A stretch of DNA of 64,000 bases, taken from the NCBI GenBank assembly GCA_036850595.1, contig CM072166.1, positions 12,449,758 to 12,513,757 on the forward strand. The letters run 5' to 3'. This DNA comes from Rhyacichthys aspro. Lineage: Eukaryota; Chordata; Actinopteri; Gobiiformes; Rhyacichthyidae. Under the pieces are notes generated by a model. It was not told where the DNA came from, did not search any database, and was given only the letters and a program-made list of their open reading frames with translations. Of the stretch, positions 35,850-48,406 are shown piece after piece (the stretch's first letter is position 1; every line of letters begins with the position of its first letter). The translations under genes and the position numbers were made by a program.

Positions 35850-36058
35850 AAAAAAAAGGGGGGGGGGTGGGGGGGGGGGAAAAAAAGGGGGGACGAAAGG
35901 GGGGGGGGAAACCCCTTTAAAAAACCCCCCCCCCGGGGCGTTTTTAAAAAAAAAAAATTTAAAAGCCTTTTTTTTTATTGTTGGGGGGGAAGAGGGGGGG
36001 GGGGGGCCAAACCCCCGGCCCCGTTCCCCCCCCAAAGTTTCTTTCCCCCAAAAAAGAG
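35751..36058. other. Large homopolymer-only stretch, probable assembly artefact
   Basis: About 300 bases are made of G runs up to about 30 long, interrupted by A, C and T runs. There is no periodic unit. Very long Gly/Lys or Pro/Phe 'proteins' translate from it in several frames and are meaningless. Real sequence resumes near 36059. It has the same character as 17093-17222. Confidence 0.8.
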
Positions 36059-36429
36059 AATGGAGGACTTGAGAGAGTGTTTATTTGTGTCATGTTGATG
36101 GAGGGATTTTGTACAACGCCCTTGGAACATATTTCTGGACATATGATTTGACCCAAAATGGCAAACTGAAAAAAGTGACCTGGTACACACTTTTTATCGA
36201 CAATGTCTAACACAAAGAAGCACTTAGTTTTTATAGTTGCACACCCAAGACATTACATTCCGCATTCAGAAGACAAGGGTGCAACTGTCTTTCATGAAAG
36301 TAGTTCATTCATATAATTCTCTGAGCAGGAAATTAAAGTAATTGTTTTATCTAATTTTTTATCAAGATGATATTTCTCACTATAAATCTGAGAGAAAATC
36401 TATGAATGTAGTAAATAAGTCCAAACGCC

Positions 36430-37160
36430 CCGACAAAAGCTACCAGCGTATTCCTGCTGATCACTACTTTAATTACTCCTTGTTTGTGCTAATGGTTTAT
36501 TGATGTTAAAATTTAGCATCTTTAATGATCTGTGAGCCAGCGTTTGTCTGATCCGTCAAGACGACTAACCTCATTATGTGTGTTTACAGCACACATCTGC
36601 AACCTGCCAGATACGTGTCAGCTCCGCTCGGGCTTAAATACCAGCCGCGGCCCGCAACCAGCTTTTAATTTCAAATGGTTGACTTCTTATTAAAGTTGGA
36701 ATATGCGTCTGAAAATTTTATGGAATACTATTGGGCTGAATATGGAAATGCACGCCAGAAAATGCTGCACATGTGAGCCTCGCCGAGCAGCGCTCCGGTC
36801 AGAACCATCATTACCATTCCAGCATTAGCTCAGCCTAAATTATTTAAGGTGTTACTGATTGTGCTCGCCAGCCCCTCTCACAGATTTCCTCATGGCTGCG
36901 TCCACACTAGTATCTCTACCCATCTGTGGCTGATGGAATATGGCTCAATTCGGGAGCATTCACCGGCGCAACACTTGTTTGAAGCGCCGTCTATTTATTT
37001 AATTTCTGGGATGATTTGCTAACAGCAGGTATAGGGCAAACGGGTTCACTGAGGTAATGAGTGAGGGAAGGGATGAAGGAGACGGGGAGTGACGCCTCGC
37101 TAAACTGCAGGGTAATTTTCCTCCCCAGAAGGCAGTGATTGGAATTAATTAGCTAACAGG
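36430..37160. other. Candidate conserved non-coding element(s)
   Basis: A long repeat-poor block with CTGATCACTACTTTAATTAC, AGCTTTTAATTTCAAATGG, TGGAATACTATTGGGCTG, CCATTCCAGCATTAGC and GGAATTAATTAGCTAAC. No coding frame is apparent. Texture is typical of clustered enhancers in large neuronal-gene introns. The classification is inferred. Confidence 0.4.
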
Positions 37161-40109
37161 TGCTAACAGCAATGAATCTCATTTTTGGAAAACATGATTT
37201 AGAAATCCATGTGTGGATGCAGATACATAAAAGACAACATGAGTGTGGAAGAACTGAAGAAAGTTAGGTGTAATAGCAAAGTAATGTATACAACCCATGC
37301 TCTCTGTTAAGTTTCCTGACTAGCTAATATAATAACATAAGTAGCTTTCAAATTAAAACAATCTGAATATTGCATTGCTACTCAAGGTTATAAGGTACTT
37401 CTTTGTTGCTAGAAGAGGCCTAAAGAAATAAAAAAAAACAAAAAATAAATAAACAAATAACAAGGCCAAGATTGCAAACAGAGAATTTACATCAATCTAA
37501 ACCAGATGCATATTCAGGTTGAGACATCCAAACAATACAATTGGCTTAACAATGAGAGAAAATGGACAATGCATAAGACTCTAAATGAAGACATCACAAC
37601 AGAATGGAGAAGGCCAATATGTCCGCCTTCCATTGTTCATTGTTTTCAATTGTTTGATGACATGCTGTAAAGAATGGAGTGAAGCACACCATCTAAATCT
37701 ACTCAGAAAACAAATGTGACTTCTTCCACCCAGACTTCCAGCTCCAGACTTGTCACTGCATTTTTTTATTTATTTATTTTTACCATCTTTGTATCTCTGC
37801 ACTGACAGTCAGACTAGATTACTCCACCTGACTTAAATATCTGCACCACAGAAGCACCGGGAGGATTTAGACGCAATTATGTTGCTACAGTTTCCCCTGA
37901 ACTGTTTTAGTCAGGGTTTCACTGAGGATTTTTACTGAGTCACATTGTTGAAGATGGCGCTGATATAAACTGTGACATTTAAACGTTCCTTGCGGATATT
38001 AGTCGCTTTGATGTGTTCCTGGAAAAACGACATAGAAAACTGTTCGGCTCAAATTTCTCACACTATTTGGTCAGATTTTCCAACTCGGGGTTCAACGCAA
38101 ACTTAAAAAACACAGGCATAAGCAGGGAGTTGCTACCTGTCTCAGCATTTCTGTATCTCTGAAGTTAAAATCCAAGTCAGAGTTGACAGAAAATAGCCTG
38201 AGCAGAGTAATTATTATTGAGTCTGGGTTTAAGCTGCTCTTGCTTGATTTGGAGATACATTTGCTGGGATGCTTTTGACACACACATCGCTGGTGTTGGA
38301 TTATTGCTTTTCTATAGGCCATGAGACAAGTTATAAATATTTTGTGTACCTACGCTTATGGTATTGTTGAACCATCTGTGCAGAGTTGTGCTGATGTGAT
38401 GGTTTTCATGACAATGTGTATCTTACAAGAACTTTCTAGCTACCCCGCTAGAAATACTTAGTGTGGTGTTTGAACAAAAGGTTGTTCACTCTACTGAAAA
38501 GCTATATTTTAAGATAAAAATGTACATAGTTGCATTAAGGCATCTCAACTAGCTATAAATCAGATAACTTTTCTCAAAATGAATACTATAAATGTCAGGC
38601 ATGCAGGCTAACGTGCTAATAGAGGGTCAGATGCTAATGGGTTACAATAAAAGAAACAAATCTCAACAACTTTTCTTTACTTCTCTTTTCTATTTCTGTT
38701 TTTTTCATCCTGGAATAGCCATTTTTTCTGTTGTCAATTAGTGTAGACCAGTAAACAATGGGAGCATCCCTAACTGTAGACCCCGGTCTGTATGGGCATG
38801 CGATTAGCCATAGCTTCCACTATGCACCGAACATTCTAATCTATTAAAATCCTTTTATAATGAAGCCTATTATTATTACATTACACTGTGCTATTTGGTG
38901 ATGATTAAACAGCTTCCCTCCCTACCTTCCGTTTAGCCTGAGTGTCCTTCCTGCTCAAGGCTCTAGTCTAAATTTGTGATTCTGCCTCCAGAGCATGCAA
39001 ACTGGCAGAATTGGGGAGTGGGCTCATCCATATGGGGATTTCCTCATGACCCACTTCCTCGCCCCGTGATGTCGCAAAGCCTTTTCTCCCCCCAGTTCCC
39101 GCTCTGCAGCATTCCCCAACAGAAGGAAGTGAAGCAAGGCTCGCCGGTTCCTTCACACTTGTTGTTGCCAAGACACGGAGCGGCACAGAGTAGCTGACAG
39201 TTACGCTGCCACCCTGCAGGACCTTCGCCTCGCACGGACACACGAACGCCAGCACACAGTGTTCACATGAAGCTCATAGGGGTGGGAATCGGAACTGACG
39301 TGTACGTGAGAGATAAGACATGTGTATCGACCTGGGGTGGCCACAGAGCGTCCAATTTTCAATGCAATGACAATATTTATGATGATCTCGAAGAATAAAC
39401 TGTTTTATCTATAATAGCAACTTGTGTGGAAGTAGCCTGGTCAGCCATCCTAATTCTTTTTCTATTCTCTACAAAAAAATTCGTCCGGTTCCCATCCATT
39501 CCCGTTCGCAGATTAATCTTCCGCTGAATGCAACTGGAAAGACATACAACCAATCAAAATTCATGAGGCTGTTCCAACTTACACAGAATAAACTGCCTCT
39601 GGACTAACTCAAATACAAAAAAAGAGAATCAAATCAATGTCTGAAAATGTTCAATTGTTTTCAGTCCAGTCATAGTTCTCACCGCTCTCACAATGAAAGC
39701 TAAAAAGGAACAGGCTTAAAACAGAGCTTTAGCATTAGCTTGTTTGTCACTGCATACGGCTATTAGCTTAAAATCTGCCACTATACTGAGCCTAGAATGT
39801 AAACTTTCTAACTTGCACAAAGTCTCTCATGTTTTCCATTCATTTTCTCAGCACCATTAGGCCAATACTGAGTAATAGTAATAGTATTTCTCTGTATTTG
39901 TGCTTTATTTGGATGTGCACACTATTCAATTAGCTCATTTTTTTCATTTATGTTCTTATCACAACACTGTTCTTGCTTTCAGACGTGTTTGAGTTATTGC
40001 ACACTGTATTATTCATGTCACAATATTTCAAAAAAACATATACAGGTATTTATACATTATGACACAGTGTAGTAATAGTATCATCCCGCTTTTACAGCTC
40101 ACTCTACTG

Positions 40110-40620
40110 TATTATTCTCACTGGTCACTGTCTTTGTCACAAGCACATTCACACTCAACACAGTGACGCTCTACACATCGCTGCTTACAAACGGAGCGAG
40201 GCAGCTGGTGTATCTTCACTAACCTACTTTCAGTTTTGTGTCTGGAAGTCTCGGAGGGAATATGCATGTCTTGCTCCAGTCGATTCCTGCAGCACGGGCC
40301 ATCAATAAGCAGCGTTCGGTTTATATTGCTAATAATAGAATGTGACCGAGGCATCTTTATGGATGAATAGACAGGTCCTGAGGTGGTCTGTGGGATTCTC
40401 TGCCAGACTAATCTGTCCTTCTTAGAGCGGATGTCCCTCGGGTCCACTCTAGAGTTCCGGAAATAATATTCGTCTTTCCTAAATTTAACATCGTTCATGG
40501 GAGGGATAAAAGCAGGCCAAAGGGATCAGACGTCTTTCTATAACTGTCTGACCGTGCTCTCTGTCCTATGGCCATATAATTACTGTATTAATCGCCTTCC
40601 ATCATAAAAAGGATGAACAC
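40110..40620. other. Repeat-poor block with an unassigned 126-codon minus-strand frame
   Basis: The minus-strand frame at 40118-40498 starts MNDVKFRKDEYYFRNS and is rich in charged residues and late cysteines (CKQRCVERHCVECECACD). I recognise no family. There are no obvious flanking splice sites tied to a known gene, and the plus strand has enhancer-like words (TTGCTAATAATAGAATG, GGCCATATAATTACTG). It could be a conserved non-coding element that happens to be open, or an unknown small gene or exon. I favour the former. Confidence 0.3.
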
Positions 40621-41164
40621 TTAACGTGATGACAAGAGTTTTTATTCGTTCTAGTCAGGATTGGCAACAGCTGAGTTGTTTGCCGTTAGCAGATGGAGTA
40701 AAAATGAAAGGCAGAATGTATTTTTGCATCGTCCTAAAAGTTATGTGTGTTACGTTACCTAGTATACAGCAGTTTGTAGCCTTTAGCCTAAATGCTTTTG
40801 GAAGCTAAACAGAGAGCCACTTGCTAATGTTCTCTGCCAACTCACTGACAGCACACACGGTTGCTATTTGCCTTGTTGTTTATGCTGAATTTGCAATTTT
40901 TGGAGGCTAATGTGTTTTTGTCCATTACAAATGTATCACATATTGCAGTCCCCTTCAATTTTACTGTCGAAACGTGCTTAAAACTCATAAGTAAAATTAT
41001 CTTTAGACAAACTGTTAACCCTTTCCCACTGGGGCAAGTTAAGTTTGGTTTGGGGCAAGTGGATGCTGGCCACATTTATTATTGCATGATTATTTAGATC
41101 AATCTAATGACAGTTTTGCAGATACTGATGAAATATACTAGGCCAATACTGTTCTCCAACTTCA

Positions 41165-41400
41165 AACAATCAATCAAACTTTATTTATATACTAAAGGTG
41201 CTTCACAATAGAAAATCATTTAACTTTCACACACAGTTGGCGACTTTGTTTCACTGTATTTCAGTAAAATAGACTCAAGTAAAACAGTGTAAAACAAATA
41301 AACAAATAAATAAATAAGTGAGACAAAACAAACTATTTATAAAACACTACATAAAATAAATAATTAAAAAATAATAATAATTTGAGTTACGTTTAAAAAT
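41165..41400. repeat. Fish interspersed repeat fragment (CAATCAAACTTTATTTATAT type)
   Basis: ATCAATCAAACTTTATTTATAT followed by AGGTGCTTCACA and an A-rich tail resembles a very common teleost repeat start. A related form (CAATTCAATTTTATTTGTAT) begins at 61149. Class and ends are not determinable. Confidence 0.5.
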
Positions 41401-43059
41401 GTTGATTTGGGGAAAGCATATTCTGATAAAAAATTCCAAATAAACACGGTAAAGACATGCTTTCCTTTCTGTCCAATAGCATTTGTCTTTTTAAAGGATA
41501 GGTAGTGGACAAATTTACAGGACAGTCTTGTGGACATGAAAAGATGATGTAATGACTGGCCTCACCTTCTTTGGCCTTGGGACTGGATGTGATTGTTGGA
41601 AGGTTCCCCAAGTTCCCAACTCTGAAGTAGGAGTGTAGAGAACAAGACCCAGATGGATAAGTGTGCATGTGTTCAACCATGTGCTTCTATCAGAGGGCCA
41701 TATGGCAACACCGAGAGGAGAGATCACTCCAAACACCTCTCAACCCAACCTCGTGTCTGCCTTTCCCCCTCTCCACATCCACTTCCTGCACACAAAAAAC
41801 AAGGACACAGACACAGACACAGTAATAGTCACGGTCAATTTCAGCTAATTATACTTCTACAGTCAGCATCCAAAAACAGACCGAAGCCTCGTACACGCTG
41901 ATTCCAAAGACCTGCAGTTCTTCTGAAGTGAAACCTACAGTCAAACTCCCCCCAGCAGTGAGTCAAACAAAGAAGAAATCTGTTTTAGCTCAAGAAGGAG
42001 GAGAGATGGAGTCTATATAAAAAAAAAATCTCCCACCAAACCCACACTGTGAGAGTTTAGGTCAAAATGTTGCCTTCTTTATGCAACAAATTACTAAAAA
42101 ATAGTTCTCAAACCCAATCTTTAATCTTATGTTAGTTATGTTATTGTATTTTCTGTGTGTTTAGATTGATTTGAACATAGGGGCATCAATGCACTCACTC
42201 CCATCATAGTTTGACTTTTTAACAAATGGTTGCCTAACTTTGTGCTCAATACCTCGATTGCATAAAGGTTTAAGGTTCTAAAGGGTGGAGTTTCAGGCCC
42301 AACTCATTATGCTAGAAAAGGGAATGGGTATGGCTGGCCAGGCTATGAAAAATGTGTCTTAATCATGCTTGAATACTGCACCAGGAGAGAAATCTTTTGA
42401 CTAAAAAGGACTGATCGCAAGCTTAATAGATGAGTTACTGAATTACAGAAGAACTTGAGTCTGATTGCACACTGATCTGGATCACTAACCTTGTAAAATG
42501 GACTAAAATTATACATGTTTTGTGCTGTTTACTTTTTCTTATGTTGTTTTATTTACATTCTTATCCTTATATCCTATTTTGTGTACAACTTATATTTTAA
42601 TTTATATTGTGTAACCTATTGCCTCAGAATAAGTTTGAATAAGTTTACCGGTACTAACTGGCCATTAGCATTATTATCTATATGGGTTGCACATCTAAAT
42701 AATTAGCACTGGACTAGAGTGTTGTTGTTGTATATACAGTACAGTTCTGTATGACAACTGTATTATATTGTAGCATCGTGTGGTTGTAAACATTGTCGAC
42801 TGTATTGATTATAAAACATGCCGCAGCCCTTGTACAGTATATAACTAGTGCCTTAATCAAAGCGATTTAGTGAATGCATGTTTTTTCATTGCTGGTTGCA
42901 GTCATTAATATACAGTCATTGTAGTATATGAGCCAGTAAGTCAAAAAACACTAAATGAAGGCAGATGGAGCAACTCCTGAAAGTCATGAAGTCTGCACAA
43001 CAAATTATATCTCATATTGAAGATAAGTATTATGTTTTGGAGCTGTTTTGAAAGTACTT

Positions 43060-43740
43060 AACAAGGCCTCATATCCTTGACGCACACCTGGAAGGCTTCT
43101 CTTTGTTCTCCAAACAAAAAAATCCCGCTAATTACAGTCTGGCATTGATTAGATTCTTCTGTTTCGGTGTGAACTCCACTCCCCGTAAGCCTCTCCGCCG
43201 TTAACTCCCAGTTCACCTGAATGTAGCGATTACTGTAGTGCATTTCTCATCCTCCGCTGGCCGCTGGGCTGTCTGTGGAGGGATGAGTGAGGGGATGGTT
43301 CCCAGCGCCCCGTCTCGCCTTTGAAGGCCAAGAAAAGCCCCCTTCGCAGATGTGCTCCGCCACCTAAAACCCTGCCAGAGAGTGAGCCCAAGGGCCGACT
43401 GCAGCGCACACTAAAGCTTTTAAGCAGAAAGCCTCTCCCGAGCAGTGCCAGGGGAGCACAGACTGGGAGGGGGCAGCCATTGTGAGGTTACATTTAATTA
43501 AAGACTATCAGCAGAGAGAATCCTGCCTTCAGCCCGTCTGCTTTGTGTTAATGGAGGCAGCTGCATTAAGTATTAAGATGATATCGGACCAGGCTCATGT
43601 AATCGTCGTATCAGTCAGTGGTGTCAGCGGCGTGTTAGGGGTGAGGCCGTGTGATGGATGGCTTTCTCAGGCAAAGGTGACAACAACAACTGTATCAGGC
43701 TTACCCTTAAATAAGTGTAATACATTATGGCCGACAAGTA
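43060..43740. other. Candidate conserved non-coding element(s)
   Basis: A GC-balanced, repeat-free block, including a SOX-like CCATTGT (43477-43483), TACATTTAATTAAAGACTAT, AATGGAGGCAGCTGCATTAAG and AGGCTCATGTAATCG. No gene recognised. An 87-codon frame at 43482-43745 has no domain. Regulatory role inferred. Confidence 0.4.
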
Positions 43741-44616
43741 AATGAAGAAGAATTGAAGTACAACGGAATATTTCACCGCTTTCAACCTAAGATAACGCAG
43801 AAAGAATGGACTGAGCGATCGTTAGAGGCAATGAGGGTTGGCTTTCCTTGTAATTCCTTCTGATTCTGATCTCATTGTACATATTTAAACACTCCTTGAC
43901 TTTTGGAGATTGATTTGGGAATTACTGGACAGTTAAAAAAGATTTTAAGACAAAAAAAATATTAGTTAAAGGGCAAATTGACTTGTTTTACTTGACGTCA
44001 GCAGTTTGCCATTAACTGTTAGCATCACTAGCTGTAAAGGCTTAAGCTACTGCTAACTCTGTGGCCCATACTCTTCTTTCATCTTTCGAATTCAGATGGA
44101 AGTGAGGGTTGGGTCCATGTTTTCTCCCTCTAATTAATGTACACTCAAAAAAATTAACTTTCGCATTGTGCAATATTTAACACGTTTTGATATTGTCAAA
44201 TAACTTTTCCATTACATGACAATTAATATAGAGAAATAAGAATAATTGCAGTTGTAGTAGTTGTTGTATTGACAAAAGACTCCTAGCTATGACTTTGGTT
44301 AGGGTCCAGATCTTCTTTGGTGTTTTTTTTACAAAGTTTAACAGTACTTCAGTTGTTGTTAGCATCGCTAGCTACATAGGCAGATTCAACAGCTAACTTA
44401 GTGGCTGTCACACTCCTCAGACTTTCAAATACGTTCATGATTTCTGCCTCTAAAAGTTTGGCTGAAATTGTCTGAAGTCTATAGCAATCAGGTCTATTGC
44501 CGGTTTACATGAGTGACATCACAGGCCCATGGTCCATTATTTTTACATGTTTTTAACACATTTACCTGACTCTTGAGTTCATCGTAGGCCATCTTTGATA
44601 AATGTTTTCAAAAATG

Positions 44617-44914
44617 TTAAAGGCAGGGTGTCAAAAATGTAGATTGCGATTCCATAGCTCACACTTTTAGACCTTTTTAGAGCATGTGAACAGCTCTAAA
44701 AAGCTATGGTAGCCCTGCAGGGACATGCTGTTGTTCACACGTGGAAATAGGTGTGCTTTTCACTTCAAAAACTGGAGCAAAATCAATTTAGCCTATTACT
44801 CTCCTTAACCTTGATTCGAGAATGTGTGCTCAAAATCAAACATGATCCAACAGTGCTCAGTTTGTCCTCTACAACAGTAATAGGAACAGGAAGTAAATGA
44901 ACATCCAGCTTTAA
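44617..44914 (-). mobile_element. GGCTACCGTAG-family MITE, copy D (complete)
   Basis: The body at 44621-44910 (290 bp) is flanked by TTAA on both sides (44617-44620 and 44911-44914). It contains GCTATGGTAGCCCTGCAGGG (44703-44722), CAACAGTGCTCAGTTTGTCC and GGAACAGGAAGTAAATG, the reverse of the phrases in copies A and B. It is the best-preserved copy in the window and sets the family length. The TTAA sites indicate piggyBac-type mobilisation. Confidence 0.75.
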
Positions 44915-45486
44915 ATTACAATTTTTCCAAAAGTCTGTCTATTATTTTTATGTTTTTTGTCATCTCAAATCAGTTTTACAGTTTACACTACAATATTCCA
45001 CAAAAATAACAACAGGACAATTGTATTCCCTTAATTGTTTTGCATAAACACAACGTCGTGACAGTAGCATAACAAGAGAAAAGTTGCAGATTCTTCAGTC
45101 ACGCAGTGTTAGCAAGTGGTCGCAACAAGTCATGAAGTGATGCAACGAGTTACATAAAAACAGCCAGGACTGACGCTCCCATGCCCACTTCGTTTTTGTA
45201 AACAGTTAATAAGAAAATCTGTTGTCTTCAAGCTCTTTTCTGCATACAGTTGAATCATTTTTCCTCACTTACACCAGTACTGTCACGACCACCGTAACTG
45301 AGACTGAATCAAACCAAGACTGACTTAAGGGACTGATGCAATACCAAGACCAGTGCATGAGATATGAGCCAAGACAGTTCTAAAAATCCAACATTAATAC
45401 AGTCTGACCAATAGAATAGCTAGTTTGGTTGGTAAAAGAGAGCAAACAGGAGTGATTAGCTTATGAAACAGGAAGCTGAGGCACTG

Positions 45487-45600
45487 AAAAAGGTGAAAAG
45501 ATAAAAAGCTTTATTGTAACATGGCTTATTTCATCAAATAAATAAGATTTAATGAAATATAGCCATGTTATAATAAAGCTTTTTATCCTTTTACCTTTTT
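45487..45600. repeat. Large inverted repeat (48-bp arms, 17-bp loop)
   Basis: The left arm 45487-45534 (AAAAAGGTGAAAAGATAAAA... to ...TTTCAT) is mirrored by the right arm 45552-45600 (ATGAAATATAGCCATG... to ...CCTTTTT), with only a few mismatches and one one-base gap, around the loop CAAATAAATAAGATTTA. The right-arm phrase AGCCATGT-A-AATAAAGCTTTTT recurs at about 62305-62329 (AGCCATGTAAGAATAAAGGC), so the arms derive from a dispersed repeat end inserted or copied in inverse orientation. Confidence 0.8.
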
Positions 45601-45764
45601 GTGATAAGAAATCCCTAAAATGAAGAGCGCAAAAAGGACATATCTTTTCACTTTCTGTCTAATTGAATCTGTAAGGAGTAATTAGCTGTTTAAAAAAAAA
45701 AAAAAAAAAGGAAAAATCATGCATCGTTCTTGTTTGGTTGCATTTAAAAGTGCATTTTTGTTCT

Positions 45765-45860
45765 ATTTGACATGCATGTCCCTGCAAGGCTACCGTAGAA
45801 AGGCTGTAAAAAGGAGATGGGTTTAAAATCTGCAATGTCACCTTAAATAAAAATGTTGGT
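45765..45860 (+). mobile_element. GGCTACCGTAG-family MITE, copy E (partial)
   Basis: It contains ATGTCCCTGCAAGGCTACCG (45777-45796) and then TAGAAAGGCTGTAAAAAGGAG, matching copy A. The ends are not defined, and an A-rich tract on the left and a T-rich tract on the right interrupt it. Confidence 0.55.
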
Positions 45861-46029
45861 GTTGAGAATAAAACCATAGGGCTTTTTTTTTTTTTTTTTA
45901 ATAAAACTTCGTCAAGCATAAATGGAGTGGTGACCTACAACACTACCCCCTTGAAACAGACTTGCATGATCTTGCTCATGCACATATATCCTTCTACTCA
46001 AATCACATGCGTATTCTATACTTGTCTCC

Positions 46030-46560
46030 ATAAATAGCACCTGACAAGCCCGTGTAGTCTTATAAAGCAGCGTCCTGCCCGTGAGTCTTTATCTGGGTCG
46101 CTGTGCTGGCATGTTGTCAGAGGTGTCAGCCCCCCAGGGAGACATACATCATTATCATCACCGCCCCCCCCGTCAGGGCCTCTGTGTCGCTGATGAAGAA
46201 CCGGTCCTGATGCTGACTCACATCCTTGACTGACGCGGGACAGTAATCCAAGGTGGAAGGAAAAAAAAAAGTAACTATTCATTTTGTATACAACTAAAAA
46301 GGGAGCTTGACGTGACAACATGAGACGACAATAGATCTTAAGTTGTGATGAACACAGGCCGCTCTGTCAGTCGCGTGCTAGGTATTTTTTTCCTGTGTTT
46401 TCGCCGCCTGTCTCATCCTCTGTGGCCGCTGACTGATGAGCCCTGTCAGCGTGAGGAACACCCAGTCTGTAACCAACACAGATGACGCCACGAGACACTC
46501 AGGAAACTACATCACATGACGTAAATCTGAATGATCCTCAGGAATGGTCGTACATTCATT
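46030..46560. other. Repeat-poor block, possible regulatory element
   Basis: A GC-balanced block with a half-MARE-like TGCTGACTCA near 46211, TCATTATCATCACCGCCCCC, and repeated TGTCAG/CTGACTGATG words. The 101-codon minus-strand frame over part of it has no recognisable domain. Regulatory role is a guess from texture. Confidence 0.25.
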
Positions 46561-47440
46561 TTGTCTTTCATCAAACCCATGTCCAGACCTGGATTTTAAG
46601 ATTTTTTTAAAAAGTAAAAACTCTTCCCTCAACAATAATTTTGCTGTCAATGATACATTTGTAATAACTCTGTAATAACTCTTTCATTAACAATCTGCAA
46701 GTTGGTGTCAGTTTGCTCTTTCAGTTTAGGTTTCAGATAGAATAATTAAGACTGAAACAATGCAATTATTTTCCTTCTGCGTCATTCACCACATAATCAC
46801 CAAGCAATATTAGATTTTGTACGCAGTGTTAATTTTGACAGCAAATTTTAATTTACTTTTAGTCTTAATTTCTACCCGAATAAAATAAAACTACCGCTAA
46901 TCTGTTTCAGCTGGTATTGAGGACCCAAGCGTTAATATAGTTTGATATTTAAAAGCTGTTCTCTTTTCATAGTCTGTCGTCTTCCCGCAACTAACAAATG
47001 TTCATCACTTCTGCTCGTCCTGTCTCTTCCTCCTTTTGACTGGATTTCGTCTCTGTCTGTTCATTTTTGTTTAGTTTTTATTTGTTGAGAAAGTGTCTAT
47101 ACCTTTAGTCAGAGTTTTCATTCTCATTAATTACTTTTTATTTAGTTTTCAAATCGTTTTCGGCTGCAAAAATATGTTATTGACAAAAACTACAACAACA
47201 AAATGAATTCTGGAGTTTATATGAATAACATATTTTGCAACATGCAACAATCATAGCATCAAAGCAGTCACAAAACTATTTCTGTCTTTAAAAGTGCTTA
47301 AATTCATTTTTTTATTATTATTCTTCATCCATATTGCTTGCTGGCCAGACATCTTCTATTATTTTCACACTTGACTTTCCCTCGGTTGTTGTTATGTCTT
47401 TTACGTCATGTCGTCATCTGCGGAGGTTGTAAAAGTAACA

Positions 47441-47966
47441 ATGTAAGTTACTCATGTCAAACTCAAGGCCCGGGGGCCAATTGCGGCCCTTTGCAATGTT
47501 TTATGTGGCCCTTCAATACATTTAGAAGGGGATATTTTTAGCACTAGGTTTTAATTGGATTTGAAGATGTTTTAGCTGGATTTGATAAATAAAATCTGTT
47601 CAAATTTGACTAAAACCTGTCCAAATCCATCTAAAACCTGTTCAAATTCAACTAAAACCTGTTGAAATCCATCTAAAACCTGTTCAAATCTGACTAAAAC
47701 CTGTCCAAATCCATCTAAAACCTGTTCAAATTCAACTATAACCTGTTGAAATCCATCTAAAACCTGTTCAAATCTGACTAAAACCTGTTCAAATCCAACT
47801 AAAACCAGTTTCCATAAAGGGAGGAAGTGATTGTTTGTGTGATAACTTTTGTAAGACTTGTATGAAGATGAAATCTCACATTCAAAATTGAATTAAAGCT
47901 TCCAAATGTCACCATCTTCGGCCCCTGAAAGGATTCTTATTAACTTTTGATACCACTGATGTAAGG
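47441..47966. mobile_element. hAT-like element with inverted 21-bp repeat arrays, copy 1
   Basis: The body at 47449-47958 (510 bp) is flanked by 8-bp direct repeats ATGTAAGT / ATGTAAGG. The left end is eroded (TACTCATGTCAAACTCAAGG) and the right end in complement is CAGTGGTATCAAAAG. After GGCCCGGGGGCCAATTGCGG come about two forward units (GTTTTAGCTGGATTTG...), then ten 21-bp units in the opposite sense, CAAATCCATCTAAAACCTGTT-like, at 47601-47810. These last show a four-unit (84-bp) higher-order duplication. Then CAGTTTCCATAAAG. No coding capacity. Confidence 0.85.
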
Positions 47967-48406
47967 AGTAGAAAGTACAGATATTTGTGATCAAAAGTAG
48001 CGAGTAAAGAGTTAAAAGTCTCCAGATAAATAAATAGTAAAGTACAGATACCTAAAAAATCTACTTAAGTACAGAAAGGAAGTACAGATTCACCAGATGA
48101 AACCCCACGGCACGCCCAGATTTAGTATTTCACTCGCAGGTCACATTTTAACGTGGTCTGGGACTCTTGAGATTGGATACTTGCAGAGTGGGAACAATGG
48201 GAGCAGGACACATAGAAATGTCAGGTGTGAGCAGAATGATAAGAGCTGTCCAAATGTCATCGGGTCAGAAAAAAAATGCACAGTCATAGCAAGTTTGAGC
48301 AAGGCCGACGAGCTGCTAATGTGAAACTTTCAAGCGTCAAAACAATGACTCTGTAACTGAAAAGTTGTGACTGAGATTGGAGTGATTCATTCTTTAATTA
48401 TTTTGT

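Noticed and set aside
35721..36098. Long Gly/Lys- and Pro/Phe-rich frames on both strands
   Set aside because: They come entirely from the homopolymer-only stretch, which is probably an artefact.
47601..47810. CRISPR-like regularly spaced repeats
   Set aside because: The units are head to tail without unique spacers, and the context is a vertebrate transposon.
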